A stretch of 24,453 nt of DNA from Acidobacteria bacterium UBA2994 (lineage in GTDB: Bacteria; Acidobacteriota; Vicinamibacteria; Vicinamibacterales; UBA8438). The notes under the pieces were generated by a model that ran no database searches, was not told where the DNA came from, and saw nothing but the letters and a program-made list of their open reading frames with translations. The DNA lies in NCBI GenBank assembly GCA_002346545.1, contig DEAA01000012.1, positions 1-24,453 of the forward strand, read 5' to 3'. A program made the position numbers and the translations under genes. Of this stretch, positions 1 through 6,478 are shown piece after piece (the stretch's first letter is position 1; every line of letters starts with the position of its first letter).

Positions 1-110
1 GCTCTGCCGGAGGCTCCCGCCCGACCAGAACGCTAGTGCCGCGAGGGCTACACCGCTAGGGGGCATTCTCTCTCTAATCGGCAGACTCCATGGAGATTAA
101 GCTGAGCCGC

Positions 111-431
111 ATGAGCGACGCGATTTTGAACCCCGATGATGCAGCGCAACGAGCGCGCGAATTGATCGAAGCCGACGTGAACGCGCGGGTTGAGGCCGTG
201 CGTCAGGTCGTGGCGGCCACCAACGATGCGGACGACGCCGAGCGGCGATGGAAGGATGCCACCGCCGTACACGAACGGGCGTGGCGTGCCGCGCTCGATG
301 CTGGCTGGTCGGAGAAGGATCTGCGCGCAACGGGCGCGCGCGCACCTGGTCAGACGAGCCGCCCCCGGCGTGCTCGAACCGCCGGCACACGATCCTCCAA
401 CGGCGCTGGTTCTGCTTCTTCTGAGGAGTAG
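111..431 (+). CDS. Hypothetical accessory protein, 106 aa
   Basis: I do not recognise a named family. The first ~85 residues are rich in Ala, Arg, Glu and Asp, look helical, and hold an acidic/basic stretch (ARELIEADVNARVEAVRQVV) that could form a coiled coil. The last ~30 residues are a low-complexity Arg/Ser/Ala tail that looks disordered. There are no cysteines, signal peptide or membrane segments. I chose the ATG at 111 (MSDAIL); an in-frame ATG at 90 adds seven residues, and neither has a convincing ribosome binding site (a GGAG lies 15 nt before 111). A strong hairpin follows 20 nt after the stop. Small soluble proteins like this are common in actinobacterial mobile elements, but the function is unknown. 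Confidence 0.55.
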   Translation: MSDAILNPDDAAQRARELIEADVNARVEAVRQVVAATNDADDAERRWKDATAVHERAWRAALDAGWSEKDLRATGARAPGQTSRPRRARTAGTRSSNGAGSASSEE

Positions 432-450
432 CCTTCGGCTCTGATCTTCT

Positions 451-490
451 CAACGGCCCCCGTCACGCTTCGCGCTGATGGGGGCCGTTG
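451..490 (+). terminator. Strong stem-loop, probable terminator
   Basis: CAACGGCCCCC (451-461) pairs perfectly with GGGGGCCGTTG (480-490), an 11-bp stem with an 18-nt loop. It lies 20 nt after the stop of the preceding gene. No T-run follows, so it would be an L-shaped terminator of the kind common in actinobacteria, or an mRNA-stabilising hairpin. Confidence 0.6.
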
Positions 491-504
491 CGTGGGCAAC
501 TTCG

Positions 505-653
505 TTGCCTTTCGGCCTGTGGATGATACGCGCCGGTTTCGCTGCGGCAAGGGCTTTCGCGGCATATCCTCCCTCGCTGCGCTCACTCCGGTATTCCACG
601 GTCCCCTGCCTCCGCGCCCCCAACGCTGTAATTCGGCTTTTGCCGAAAGGCAA
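505..653. repeat. Inverted repeat in non-coding region before the redoxin gene
   Basis: TTGCCTTTCGGC (505-516) recurs as its exact reverse complement GCCGAAAGGCAA (642-653). The right arm also takes part in a local hairpin, TTCGGC-TTTT-GCCGAA (632-647). The 246-nt gap between 432 and 677 has no ORF I would defend. The repeat could be a cis site of a mobile element (recombination, oriT or regulation); nothing in the sequence decides which. Confidence 0.4.
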
Positions 654-677
654 TGAGGTTTGGAGAGGAGAAGTGCC

Positions 678-923
678 ATGAACGATGAACCGCTGACCGT
701 GTACTCCAAGGCCGGCTGTGTGCAGTGCACGGCGACGCTGCGGGCGCTCGATGCCGCCGGCATCGCGTACCGCGTGGTCGACCTCGCCGGTGACCCGGTG
801 GCGCTGGAGCACGTCAAAGAGTCGGGCTTCCTACAGGCGCCGGTGGTCGCGGGCGCCGGCGACCCCTGGTCGGGTTTCCGACCCGATCGGATCGACGAGC
901 TGGTCAAGTCGAGGGTGGCGTGA
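678..923 (+). CDS. NrdH/glutaredoxin-like redoxin, 81 aa
   Basis: Small cytoplasmic thiol-disulfide oxidoreductase with a single thioredoxin fold. The active site is CVQC (Cys14-Cys17) in the context YSKAGCVQCTAT, and the cis-proline loop is QAPVV near residue 55. The length is normal for NrdH redoxins, which reduce class Ib ribonucleotide reductase. No nrdEF or nrdI is nearby, so a different partner is likely here. The ATG at 678 has a strong GGAGAGGAG 8 nt upstream, which decides the start. Three nucleotides separate it from the next ORF, so it heads a compact three-gene operon with two small proteins. The fold is quite certain; the NrdH function is not. Confidence 0.8.
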   Translation: MNDEPLTVYSKAGCVQCTATLRALDAAGIAYRVVDLAGDPVALEHVKESGFLQAPVVAGAGDPWSGFRPDRIDELVKSRVA

Positions 924-926
924 GCG

Positions 927-1133
927 ATGAACACGACAGTGAGCTTCGGCACGATCCAGACGACGTTCCCCAGCGGCGACGAGGACCACTACCGGTTGTC
1001 GCAGAAGGTCGGGGAACGCGACCAACAGCTGCACGACTACGGCCGGCACGGGTACCGGCTCGCGAACACGGTGACAGTCCCCGGAGCCGAGTTCGTGACG
1101 GTGATCGACACGCTCACGAGGGAGGACGGCTGA
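927..1133 (+). CDS. Small hypothetical protein, 68 aa
   Basis: No confident family. The second half (LHDYGRHGYRLANTVTVPGAEFVTVIDTL) has the look of a short alpha-beta protein and faintly resembles the DUF4177-type pattern of a helix, GW/GY-L, then two strands; that is only an impression. It starts 3 nt after the redoxin stop, and its TGA overlaps the next ATG (TGATG), so all three genes are probably translated together. There is no Cys, signal peptide or membrane segment. Confidence 0.6.
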   Translation: MNTTVSFGTIQTTFPSGDEDHYRLSQKVGERDQQLHDYGRHGYRLANTVTVPGAEFVTVIDTLTREDG

Positions 1134-1336
1134 TGCTGCACGAGCACTCCCCCGCACCCGTTCTGCTCACCCCCCACGAGGCGGCAGTCATCCTCGGCCG
1201 CGACGTGGCAGAACTGCGGCGGTGGCGTGGCCAGAACGTCGGGCCCACGTTCCACGACCTCGGCCGCGGACTCATCCGCTATGCCCGTAAATCGGTGATC
1301 GAGGAGGCCAGCTACGACGCCGAATCAAAGCGCTAG
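1133..1336 (+). CDS. Small helix-turn-helix DNA-binding protein, 67 aa
   Basis: Probable excisionase/MerR-like winged-helix DNA-binding protein. The stretch LLTPHEAAVILGRDVAELRRWR (residues ~11-32) matches the usual form of such proteins: an L-[ST]-x-x-E-A-A-x-x-L-G recognition helix start, then a second helix. GLIRYARKSVIEE (residues ~46-58) matches the wing plus closing helix (R-Y-x-x-x-x-[LV]-x-x-[WY/E]). The start overlaps the previous stop by one base. Small proteins of this type often act as recombination directionality factors or plasmid regulators; which applies here is not visible. It ends 81 nt before the convergent merR stop. Confidence 0.65.
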   Translation: MLHEHSPAPVLLTPHEAAVILGRDVAELRRWRGQNVGPTFHDLGRGLIRYARKSVIEEASYDAESKR

Positions 1337-1417
1337 CAGAAACCGCTGCACGCACAGATAGTCATCATGACGAGGCATCGCTCCCGAGCACCGCCTCTTC
1401 CCCTCCGGAGCTGCTGG

Positions 1418-1813
1418 CTACTGCGGAATTATGTTGCAAATGCTGCGCTCGGAGCACGTCGCCGGGTCAAGCGTCCGACTTATCGCGATCATGCCGACCA
1501 GTTCCGCCTCGAGGCGGGCGAGTTCTTCTTGCCGTGCCCGGACCTCTGCAAGTTTGCCAGCTAGCAGGGAGTTCACATGTGAGCACGGGGCCCGTCCGAC
1601 CTCGCGCAGTTCAAGAACTCCTGCGATGTCGGTCAGCTTCAGTCCGGCCGCTTTAGCGGCGCGGATAAACCCGACACGTGCAACCGCACGGTCCTCGTAC
1701 GCCCGGTATCCGTTGCCTTCCCGAGTTGGCGCCGGCAGCAGTCCTTCCCGTTCGTAGAACCGGATGGTCTGTGTGCTGACGCCGGTCATTTCGGCGAGAT
1801 CTCCGATGCGCAT
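1418..1813 (-). CDS. MerR-family metal/thiol-responsive regulator, 131 aa
   Basis: Transcriptional activator-repressor that untwists a promoter with an over-long spacer. Residues 1-40 form the winged HTH (MRIGDLAEMTGVSTQTIRFY, then GNGYRAY), and residues ~75-112 are the dimerisation coiled coil. Cys77 (PCSHVNSLL) matches the Cys82 position of Tn501 MerR. The C-terminus has CSERSIC (Cys120, Cys126). The Cys117-equivalent of classical Hg(II) MerR looks replaced by Ala/Ile and the loop is shorter, so the ligand may be mercury or another soft metal. The start is set by the conserved MRIGDLA. It is divergent from the redox pair at 1868-3531, with a MerR-type operator between. Confident as MerR family; unsure of effector. 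Confidence 0.88.
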   Translation of the reverse strand: MRIGDLAEMTGVSTQTIRFYEREGLLPAPTREGNGYRAYEDRAVARVGFIRAAKAAGLKLTDIAGVLELREVGRAPCSHVNSLLAGKLAEVRARQEELARLEAELVGMIAISRTLDPATCSERSICNIIPQ

Positions 1814-1829
1814 GTCTCTATCCCACCAC

Positions 1830-1861
1830 TTGACCTTGCACCTGGCTACAACGTCTATGGT
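1830..1861 (+). promoter_or_regulatory. MerR-type promoter/operator, probably leaderless
   Basis: The -35 TTGACC (1830-1835) and -10 TATGGT (1856-1861) are 20 nt apart, the stretched spacing typical of MerR-activated promoters. A partial dyad, ACCTTGCAC (1833-1841) against GTCTATGGT (1853-1861), sits in the spacer. The ATG of the next gene begins 7 nt after the -10, so the transcript probably starts at or beside the start codon. Confidence 0.6.
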
Positions 1862-1867
1862 CGGTGG

Positions 1868-2182
1868 ATGGAAATCACGGTGCAGTACTTCGACGGTTGT
1901 CCGAACTGGGAGACGATGGCGGAACGTTCCGCGGTGATTGCCGCGGAACGTTCCGACCTCACGGTGAAACAACAACTCGTGTCGTCGCAGGCGGACGCGG
2001 AAGCGCTCGATTTCCGCGGGTCACCCACGCTCCTCGTCGACGGGGCTGTCTTGTTTCCGGCACCAGATGGGCCGCCAGGCTTGTCCTGCCGGGTCTACCT
2101 GACCCCCGAGGGTCTTGCCGGGTCTCCGACCCTGGATCAACTGCGCGATGCCATCGCCCACACGGAAGCGGCGGCGCAATGA
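1868..2182 (+). CDS. Thioredoxin-fold protein of a mer-like operon, 104 aa
   Basis: Small thioredoxin-fold protein of the type found beside merR and reductase genes in actinobacteria, and sometimes mis-annotated as alkylmercury lyase. It has VQYFDGCPNWE (single Cys11, not CxxC), FRGSPTLLVDG with a cis-proline (Pro53), and GLSCRVY (Cys74). Cys11 and Cys74 could form the redox or metal-binding pair; this is inference. There is no signal peptide, so it is cytoplasmic. The ATG at 1868 is only 6 nt from the predicted -10, and its TGA overlaps the next ATG by 4 nt. The gene contains two palindromes GGAACGTTCC 24 nt apart (1921-1930, 1945-1954), encoding a repeated AERS. It lacks the MerB catalytic Cys/Asp arrangement and is too short to be MerB. 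Confidence 0.72.
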   Translation: MEITVQYFDGCPNWETMAERSAVIAAERSDLTVKQQLVSSQADAEALDFRGSPTLLVDGAVLFPAPDGPPGLSCRVYLTPEGLAGSPTLDQLRDAIAHTEAAAQ

Positions 2183-3531
2183 GTGGCAGGTTCGATCTGG
2201 TCGTGATCGGCGCGGGTATGGCGGGAATGACCGCGGCCAACAAGTGCGCCGCGCAGGGATGGCAGGTTGGGATCGTCGATGAACTGCCCTACGGCGGAAC
2301 CTGCGCGCTGCGCGGTTGCGATCCGAAGAAGATTCTGCGCCGCGGCGCAGAAATCATCGACGCCGCTCAACTGATGAGCGACACCGGGGTCCAGGAGAAC
2401 GGGGTATCGGTGGATTGGCCAGCGCTGATGCGGCGGAAACGCGGCTTCACGGACCGTGTCCCGAAGCGGATGGAGGACGAACTCGTCGGCAATGGCGTCA
2501 CTACCTTCCACGGGCACGCCGAGTTCAGCGGGCCGAACGAGCTCATCATCGACGGCACTGCCCATCGGTCGGACCGGTTCCTCATCGCCTCTGGTGCGAC
2601 ACCGCGCCCCCTGGTCTTTCCCGGTGCGGAGCATCTGATCGACAGCACCGGGTTCCTGGATCTCGATGAGCTGCCTCGCCGAATGGTGTTCATCGGCGGC
2701 GGCTTCATCTCGTTCGAGTTCGCGCACATCGCCGCTCGTGCCGGTGCGGAGTGCACGATCATCGACCGCGGGTCCCGACCGCTGCGGGAATTCGATCCGG
2801 ACCTTGTCGAACTCCTCGTTACCCGATCCGAAGAGGCTGGCATCCGTGTGCTTCGCAACACAACGGTCACCGGAGTTGGGACCACGCTCGCCGGTTACCG
2901 GGTGGGTATCGACACCGCCGGAACAGCGGCCAGCATCGACACCGGCCTCGTAGTCCACGGCGCGGGTAGGGTTCCCAACCTCGACAGCCTGCATTTGGAC
3001 GCTGCGGGTATTGCCAGCAGTCCACGCGGTGTGACTGTCGCCGCCCACTTGCAAAGCATCACCAACCACGCCGTGTTCGCCGCCGGCGACGCCGCGAACA
3101 CGATTGGCCGTCCCCTCACGCCCGTTGCCGTGTTCGAAGGCAAAGTCGTCGCGTCCAACATGATCAAAGGCACCACTACCACGCCCGACTACACGGGCGT
3201 GCCCACCACCGTGTTCGCCATCCCTGAGCTCAACCGCGTAGGTCTTCTCGAGCACGAAGCCGCTGACGCCGGACACGAAATCGCCGTCCGTTTCACTGAC
3301 ACCAGCGACTGGTACTCCACCTACCGGGTAGCCGAAACCACCGCCGCAGCAAAGATCATCATTGACACCGCATCGGACCAGATCCTCGGCGCACACCTCC
3401 TAGGCCCCGGCTACTCTGAACTCATCAACACCTTCGGCCTCGCCATCAAACTCGGCCTCACCACCCGCCAACTCAAATCCGTTACTGCCACTTATCCCTC
3501 CCTTGGCTCGGACCTCGGATCCCTGCTGTAG
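2179..3531 (+). CDS. FAD-dependent pyridine nucleotide-disulfide oxidoreductase, MerA-like context, 450 aa
   Basis: Class I flavoprotein disulfide reductase fold. FAD motif: LVVIGAGMAGMTAA (residues ~8-20). Redox-active pair: GGTCALRGCDPKK (Cys42, Cys47). NAD(P)H motif: FIGGGFISFEFA (near 170-182). Second FAD motif: VFAAGDAAN, then a C-terminal dimerisation domain. It has no N-terminal HMA domain and no vicinal Cys-Cys at the C-terminus (ends LGSDLGSLL), so it is not a standard mercuric reductase. The usual catalytic His-Pro-Thr near the C-terminus reads Tyr-Pro-Ser, so it is not a standard glutathione or lipoamide reductase either. The longer GTG-started ORF from 1864 is rejected because it would overrun the thioredoxin-like gene. 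The substrate is unknown; a low-molecular-weight thiol or the partner protein at 1868 is plausible. Confidence 0.82.
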   Translation: MSGRFDLVVIGAGMAGMTAANKCAAQGWQVGIVDELPYGGTCALRGCDPKKILRRGAEIIDAAQLMSDTGVQENGVSVDWPALMRRKRGFTDRVPKRMEDELVGNGVTTFHGHAEFSGPNELIIDGTAHRSDRFLIASGATPRPLVFPGAEHLIDSTGFLDLDELPRRMVFIGGGFISFEFAHIAARAGAECTIIDRGSRPLREFDPDLVELLVTRSEEAGIRVLRNTTVTGVGTTLAGYRVGIDTAGTAASIDTGLVVHGAGRVPNLDSLHLDAAGIASSPRGVTVAAHLQSITNHAVFAAGDAANTIGRPLTPVAVFEGKVVASNMIKGTTTTPDYTGVPTTVFAIPELNRVGLLEHEAADAGHEIAVRFTDTSDWYSTYRVAETTAAAKIIIDTASDQILGAHLLGPGYSELINTFGLAIKLGLTTRQLKSVTATYPSLGSDLGSLL

Positions 3532-3764
3532 TAGACCGCGAAATCGCTCGCTGTGACGGGGCGAGATAGCCTTCCATGGTTGGTCTCTGCTGAGGACGCA
3601 ATCCAGGTCCGTTTCGAGTCTCGCCCGATCCTTCTGACTGGCCAGGATTACGTTCGCCACACGGAACCGAGGTTGAATCGGCCTGGCGTATACGCGGCAT
3701 CGGCTGGCTGGGCTTGGACTGCCGGCTACCGATTACCGAGCAGATATTGACGCGATGAGCTCGA
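3532..3764. other. Intergenic, no recognised feature
   Basis: This 233-nt gap separates the reductase from the zinc-ribbon ORF. It contains a 65-codon rightward ORF (3553-3750) and a leftward ORF. Neither has a ribosome binding site, known motif or credible composition. No terminator hairpin is obvious after the reductase stop. Confidence 0.4.
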
Positions 3765-3914
3765 ATGAACGTTGACACGGCCACCCAGTGCTCATGCTGT
3801 GGCAGAACGATGCCGCGGTTCAAGCTGCATGAGTTGCGCGACGGAGCGGCCTACCTGTGTCGCCGATGTGGCCTGTGGATCGCCGTGCGGCTGCGCAACG
3901 ACAGCGTTCGCTAA
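3765..3914 (+). CDS. Possible small zinc-ribbon protein, 49 aa
   Basis: An ORF read directly from the sequence: ATG at 3765, TAA at 3912. It contains two cysteine knuckles, CSCCG (Cys9, Cys11, Cys12) and CRRCG (Cys32, Cys35), separated by RFKLHELRDGAAYL. This is the layout of a mini zinc ribbon (two knuckles about 20 residues apart). The frame is closed by a stop just upstream at 3756, so the start is well bounded. The ribosome binding site is weak. The resolvase gene converges from the right and ends 31 nt away. It could be a free-standing DNA-binding or adaptor protein of the element; the function is unknown. Confidence 0.45.
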   Translation: MNVDTATQCSCCGRTMPRFKLHELRDGAAYLCRRCGLWIAVRLRNDSVR

Positions 3915-3945
3915 CGCGCCCTGGCACGGCTGGACGCGAGTAAGT

Positions 3946-4578
3946 CTATTGCTGGTCGTAGGGAGCAGATGCCTGGAGCGTAGCCGCGCCATGCTGGCGC
4001 TCACTAGCTGTCATTTCTGGCTGAGCCATAGCGCGGCGCACGGACGCGGAGCTGACGTGGAGGGTCTTAGCGATCGTTTCCCACGTCGCCGGGGGGTTCT
4101 GAGCGCGCATCTGCCGAGCGACCTCGACCCGCTCAGCGCTCATCACCGTTGGCCTCCCACCGACGCGACCCTGGGCGCGTGCGTACTCCAAACCCAGCCG
4201 GGTGTTCTCCCGAATCGTGTCCACGCGCAGCTGTGCGAATACGGCGACGATGCCGAACAGGGCTCGGCCCATCGGGGTCGTGGTGTCGATCACCGGTTCG
4301 GTGAGGCTCTTGATGTCGACGCCCTTGTCCTCCAGTTCGTGCAGCGTCTCGATCAGGATGCGCTCGGTCCCGCCGAGCCGATCGAGGCGGCGCACCAACA
4401 GCACGTCGCCGGCGCGGAGGTAGTCCATGCACGCGACCCACTGCGGGCGGTCCTTGACCCGGCTGGAGTCGCCGTGGTCGACGAACACGCGCTCCGCTCC
4501 TGCCGCGTGCAGCTCGGCCTCCTGGGCCTTCGGGTTCTGCTCACGCTTGGACACTCGGGCATATCCGACGACGGTCAT
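3946..4578 (-). CDS. Serine recombinase (resolvase/invertase family), 210 aa
   Basis: Site-specific DNA resolvase or invertase of small size. The N-terminal catalytic domain (1-~135) has the nucleophile Ser10 in GYARVS, conserved Arg residues (Arg8 and the region LVRRLDRLGG at 61-70), and the E-helix start FAQLRVDTIRENTRLGL (114-130). A C-terminal HTH (~145-185, ATWETIAKTLHVSSASVRRA) binds DNA. The usual FAxxER reads FAQLRV, a small deviation. Its ATG overlaps the Fic stop by 4 nt (ATGA), so it is the last gene of an antitoxin-toxin-resolvase operon. No transposase is present in the window, so it may serve multimer resolution of a plasmid or be a remnant of a Tn3-like element. Confidence 0.9.
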   Translation of the reverse strand: MTVVGYARVSKREQNPKAQEAELHAAGAERVFVDHGDSSRVKDRPQWVACMDYLRAGDVLLVRRLDRLGGTERILIETLHELEDKGVDIKSLTEPVIDTTTPMGRALFGIVAVFAQLRVDTIRENTRLGLEYARAQGRVGGRPTVMSAERVEVARQMRAQNPPATWETIAKTLHVSSASVRRAMAQPEMTASERQHGAATLQASAPYDQQ

Positions 4579-5333
4579 AGGTCCCTCCCCTGTTCCGCTT
4601 CTCGGCCGGGCGTCGTCGGCCGGCGCGAGCGGCCCGTCGACGTCGACGGTGCGGAGCGTCCCGGCGCGACGCTGCTGCTCAGGTTGGCGAACGCGCGCAG
4701 CTGCTCCATCCGTTCCGGGGTGAGCCGGCCTCCCGCGGCGGGCTGCACGATGCGGTCGAAGATCCCGCGCAGTTCGGTGAAGTCCTGGCGTTCCATAGCG
4801 CTACGTGACGCCTGGTCGTTCTCCGCCCCGGTGACTCGGCTCCAGTCGAGGTCGAATCCGGCGCCGGCGGCGATCTGTGTCCAGAAGATTCGTTGCGTGC
4901 GGCCGTTGCCCTCCCGGAATGGGTGGAGGTAGTTCACCTGGTCGTAGTGGTGCGCCAGGCGATCTACGAACCGGTCACGGTCCAGGCCGTGCAGCTGGTG
5001 CTCGTCCGCGAGCTCCGCGAACGCGAACCCCGCGCCGGACTCCAGTCGGGACACCGGCATGAAGAACTCCGCGCCCGGGTCGGTGCCCTTGCGGATGTCG
5101 ACGGTGCGCAGCTGGCCGGCCCAGTCGTAGACGTCCTGGAAGAGCTGCCGGTGGATTGCCTGGAGCTGTCGGAGATCTCCGGTGACCTTCACCGGGCGGG
5201 TGATCATCTCGGCCCGTCGCCACTCGGTCAGTTCCGCTTCGGCGCGATCCAGCGTGGCACGGTCGGTCAGGCCGAGCCGGTTGCGGAGGAGGCCCGATGC
5301 GGGCTCGAGGTACGGGTCGACGAAATCAGGCAA
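4575..5333 (-). CDS. fic: Fic-domain AMP-transferase toxin, 252 aa
   Basis: Fic proteins usually transfer AMP from ATP to a target Ser, Thr or Tyr hydroxyl, and several act as toxins. The full active-site motif HPFREGNGRTQR is at residues 137-148 (catalytic His137, acidic Glu141, Asn143, Arg145, Arg148). The flap region upstream (VDIRKGTD, residues ~78-85) is also typical. The start is probably TTG at 5333, which overlaps the antitoxin stop (TTGCCTGA); a longer ATG ORF to 5480 would run through the antitoxin frame with an unlikely composition. The last ~35 residues are a low-complexity Ser/Arg/Pro tail. It lies after a VbhA-like antitoxin and before a resolvase in one overlapping operon, so it is probably inhibited in trans (class I Fic). 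Confidence 0.9.
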   Translation of the reverse strand: MPDFVDPYLEPASGLLRNRLGLTDRATLDRAEAELTEWRRAEMITRPVKVTGDLRQLQAIHRQLFQDVYDWAGQLRTVDIRKGTDPGAEFFMPVSRLESGAGFAFAELADEHQLHGLDRDRFVDRLAHHYDQVNYLHPFREGNGRTQRIFWTQIAAGAGFDLDWSRVTGAENDQASRSAMERQDFTELRGIFDRIVQPAAGGRLTPERMEQLRAFANLSSSVAPGRSAPSTSTGRSRRPTTPGREAEQGRDL

Positions 5334-5529
5334 GGCCCCAGCGGGCCCGTGTGCGGCGTCCCAGCTCGTCGACGTCGAACTCCCCCGCTGCGTAGGCGGC
5401 CGCGTCGGCGCGGTACTCAGCGCCGGCGGTGAGGCCTTCCATCGCGGAGCTGTGGGCGGCGTCGGCCACGACGCGCTCACGCAGCTCGCGCTCGGCCGCG
5501 GAAATGGTGCTGGCGGTCTTGACGCTCAT
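5326..5529 (-). CDS. VbhA-like antitoxin of Fic toxin, 67 aa
   Basis: Class I Fic antitoxin. The inhibitory helix motif (S/T)xxxE(G/N) is present as S-SAM-EG (Ser27, Glu31, Gly32); its Glu is known to push away the ATP gamma-phosphate in the Fic active site. It is followed by the usual AEYRADAAAYAAGEFDVDEL, and the protein ends RTRARWGL, as in actinobacterial members. The ATG at 5529 has GAGGGAGG 5 nt upstream, and the gene overlaps the Fic start by 8 nt, which fixes the antitoxin:toxin order. A repeat-rich region lies 35-100 nt upstream. Confidence 0.88.
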   Translation of the reverse strand: MSVKTASTISAAERELRERVVADAAHSSAMEGLTAGAEYRADAAAYAAGEFDVDELGRRTRARWGLA

Positions 5530-5564
5530 GGTGGCCTCCCTCGTTGCTTCTAGTCTACCCGACT

Positions 5565-5625
5565 TGCTCAAAAACCTATAGTGGAGGTTTTGCACAGAAT
5601 GGGGTTTTGACAAGGGTTTTGAGCA
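5565..5625. repeat. Nested inverted repeats upstream of the antitoxin operon
   Basis: The outer arms TGCTCAAAA (5565-5573) and TTTTGAGCA (5617-5625) are exact inverted copies. Inside, AAAACCT (5571-5577) and AGGTTTT (5585-5591) form a 7-bp dyad with a 7-nt spacer. GGTTTTG occurs three times (from 5586, 5603 and 5615). This could be an operator for autoregulation by the antitoxin-toxin pair, or a resolvase binding site (res). The block is more AT-rich than its surroundings. Confidence 0.5.
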
Positions 5626-5726
5626 CCGGAGCTTCCCCGACATCTCGCGGCTTGCACCGCGCGCTGGTCGGCCTGCTCAGAATCGATCGTTTCTGGTGTG
5701 ACGGACGACGGCATGCGGAAGATCAT

Positions 5727-5744
5727 CCGGGTTACCCGACCCGG
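5727..5744. promoter_or_regulatory. Dyad upstream of the response regulator gene
   Basis: CCGGGT (5727-5732) and ACCCGG (5739-5744) form a perfect dyad with a 6-nt spacer, 20 nt before the first ATG of the response regulator. It may be an operator or part of the promoter; no good -35/-10 pair is visible. Confidence 0.25.
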
Positions 5745-5764
5745 TTTGCGCCGGGCGTACGCTG

Positions 5765-6478
5765 ATGGTCTCGATCGCGGAAGACGGGACGACGACCATG
5801 GGCGACTCGGCACAGGGGCCACGCGGTTCGCTGCTCTATGTTGAAGATGATGCGGAGATCGCTGCGCTGACCGTCGAAGTGCTGGAAGAGGTGTACGACG
5901 TCGAGCATGCCGCGGACGGCGAGACCGCGCTCCGGCTCGCGCTGAGCAGGCGATACGACGCCATGGTGGTCGATCGACGCCTCCCCGGCATGGACGGCGT
6001 CGATTTCATCTGTGCCGTGCGTACCGCGCACATCACGACGCCGGTCCTGATGCTGACCGCGCTCGGCACCGTGGACGATCGTGTCACCGGTCTCGACGGC
6101 GGAGCGAACGACTACCTGGTGAAGCCGTTCGATTACGACGAGCTGCTGGCGCGCCTTCGGGCGCTGCGACGCGCGTTCAGGGCTGATGGGGTACGTCGAC
6201 GCCTCGGCGAGTGGGTGTTCACGCCGGACGCCCAGGCCGCGTACGATCCATCTGGAATCCGAGTGGCGCTGACGGCGACGGAGAGCGCGCTCCTGGAGCT
6301 GTTGAGCACCAGCCCCGAGCACGTGTTCAGTCGGGACGAGATCCTCCGCGCCGTGTTCCATGAAGGAGATACGACGAGTTCGGTGGACACGTACGTGCAC
6401 TATGTGCGGCGCAAGACGTCCCCCGACATGATCGAGACCGTCCGCGCACGCGGCTACCGCGCGGGAACACCGTCATGA
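5765..6478 (+). CDS. OmpR/PhoB-type response regulator, 237 aa
   Basis: Cytoplasmic DNA-binding response regulator. Receiver domain, residues ~22-135: acidic pair in YVEDD (Asp28, Asp29), phospho-acceptor Asp70 in VVDRRLPGMDG, Thr98, and Lys120 in LVKPF. The winged-helix output domain (~145-233) ends TVRARGYR, as in OmpR members. The start may instead be the ATG at 5798 (MGDSAQ); neither has a clear ribosome binding site. The TGA overlaps the kinase ATG by 4 nt. The pair faces the flavin-redox operon across a convergent overlap, so it is a candidate regulator of that operon or of the VIT1 gene (inference). Confidence 0.93.
   Translation: MVSIAEDGTTTMGDSAQGPRGSLLYVEDDAEIAALTVEVLEEVYDVEHAADGETALRLALSRRYDAMVVDRRLPGMDGVDFICAVRTAHITTPVLMLTALGTVDDRVTGLDGGANDYLVKPFDYDELLARLRALRRAFRADGVRRRLGEWVFTPDAQAAYDPSGIRVALTATESALLELLSTSPEHVFSRDEILRAVFHEGDTTSSVDTYVHYVRRKTSPDMIETVRARGYRAGTPS

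Noticed and set aside
1868..2182. Call as alkylmercury lyase (merB)
   Set aside because: Too short, and lacking the MerB catalytic arrangement; the thioredoxin-fold features fit better.
2137..3396. 419-aa leftward ORF
   Set aside because: Antisense shadow of the flavoprotein reductase; no recognisable domain.
1864..3531. 555-aa GTG-started reading of the reductase
   Set aside because: The N-terminal part would overlap the thioredoxin-like gene in another frame; the ATG at 2179 is coupled by ATGA and starts directly at the FAD motif.
2179..3531. Call as mercuric reductase (merA)
   Set aside because: The C-terminal vicinal cysteines and N-terminal HMA domain are missing, so I kept a general flavoprotein call.
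3772..4932. 386-aa rightward ORF
   Set aside because: It runs antisense to the resolvase and Fic genes, which have clear motifs. Long antisense ORFs are common in GC-rich DNA.
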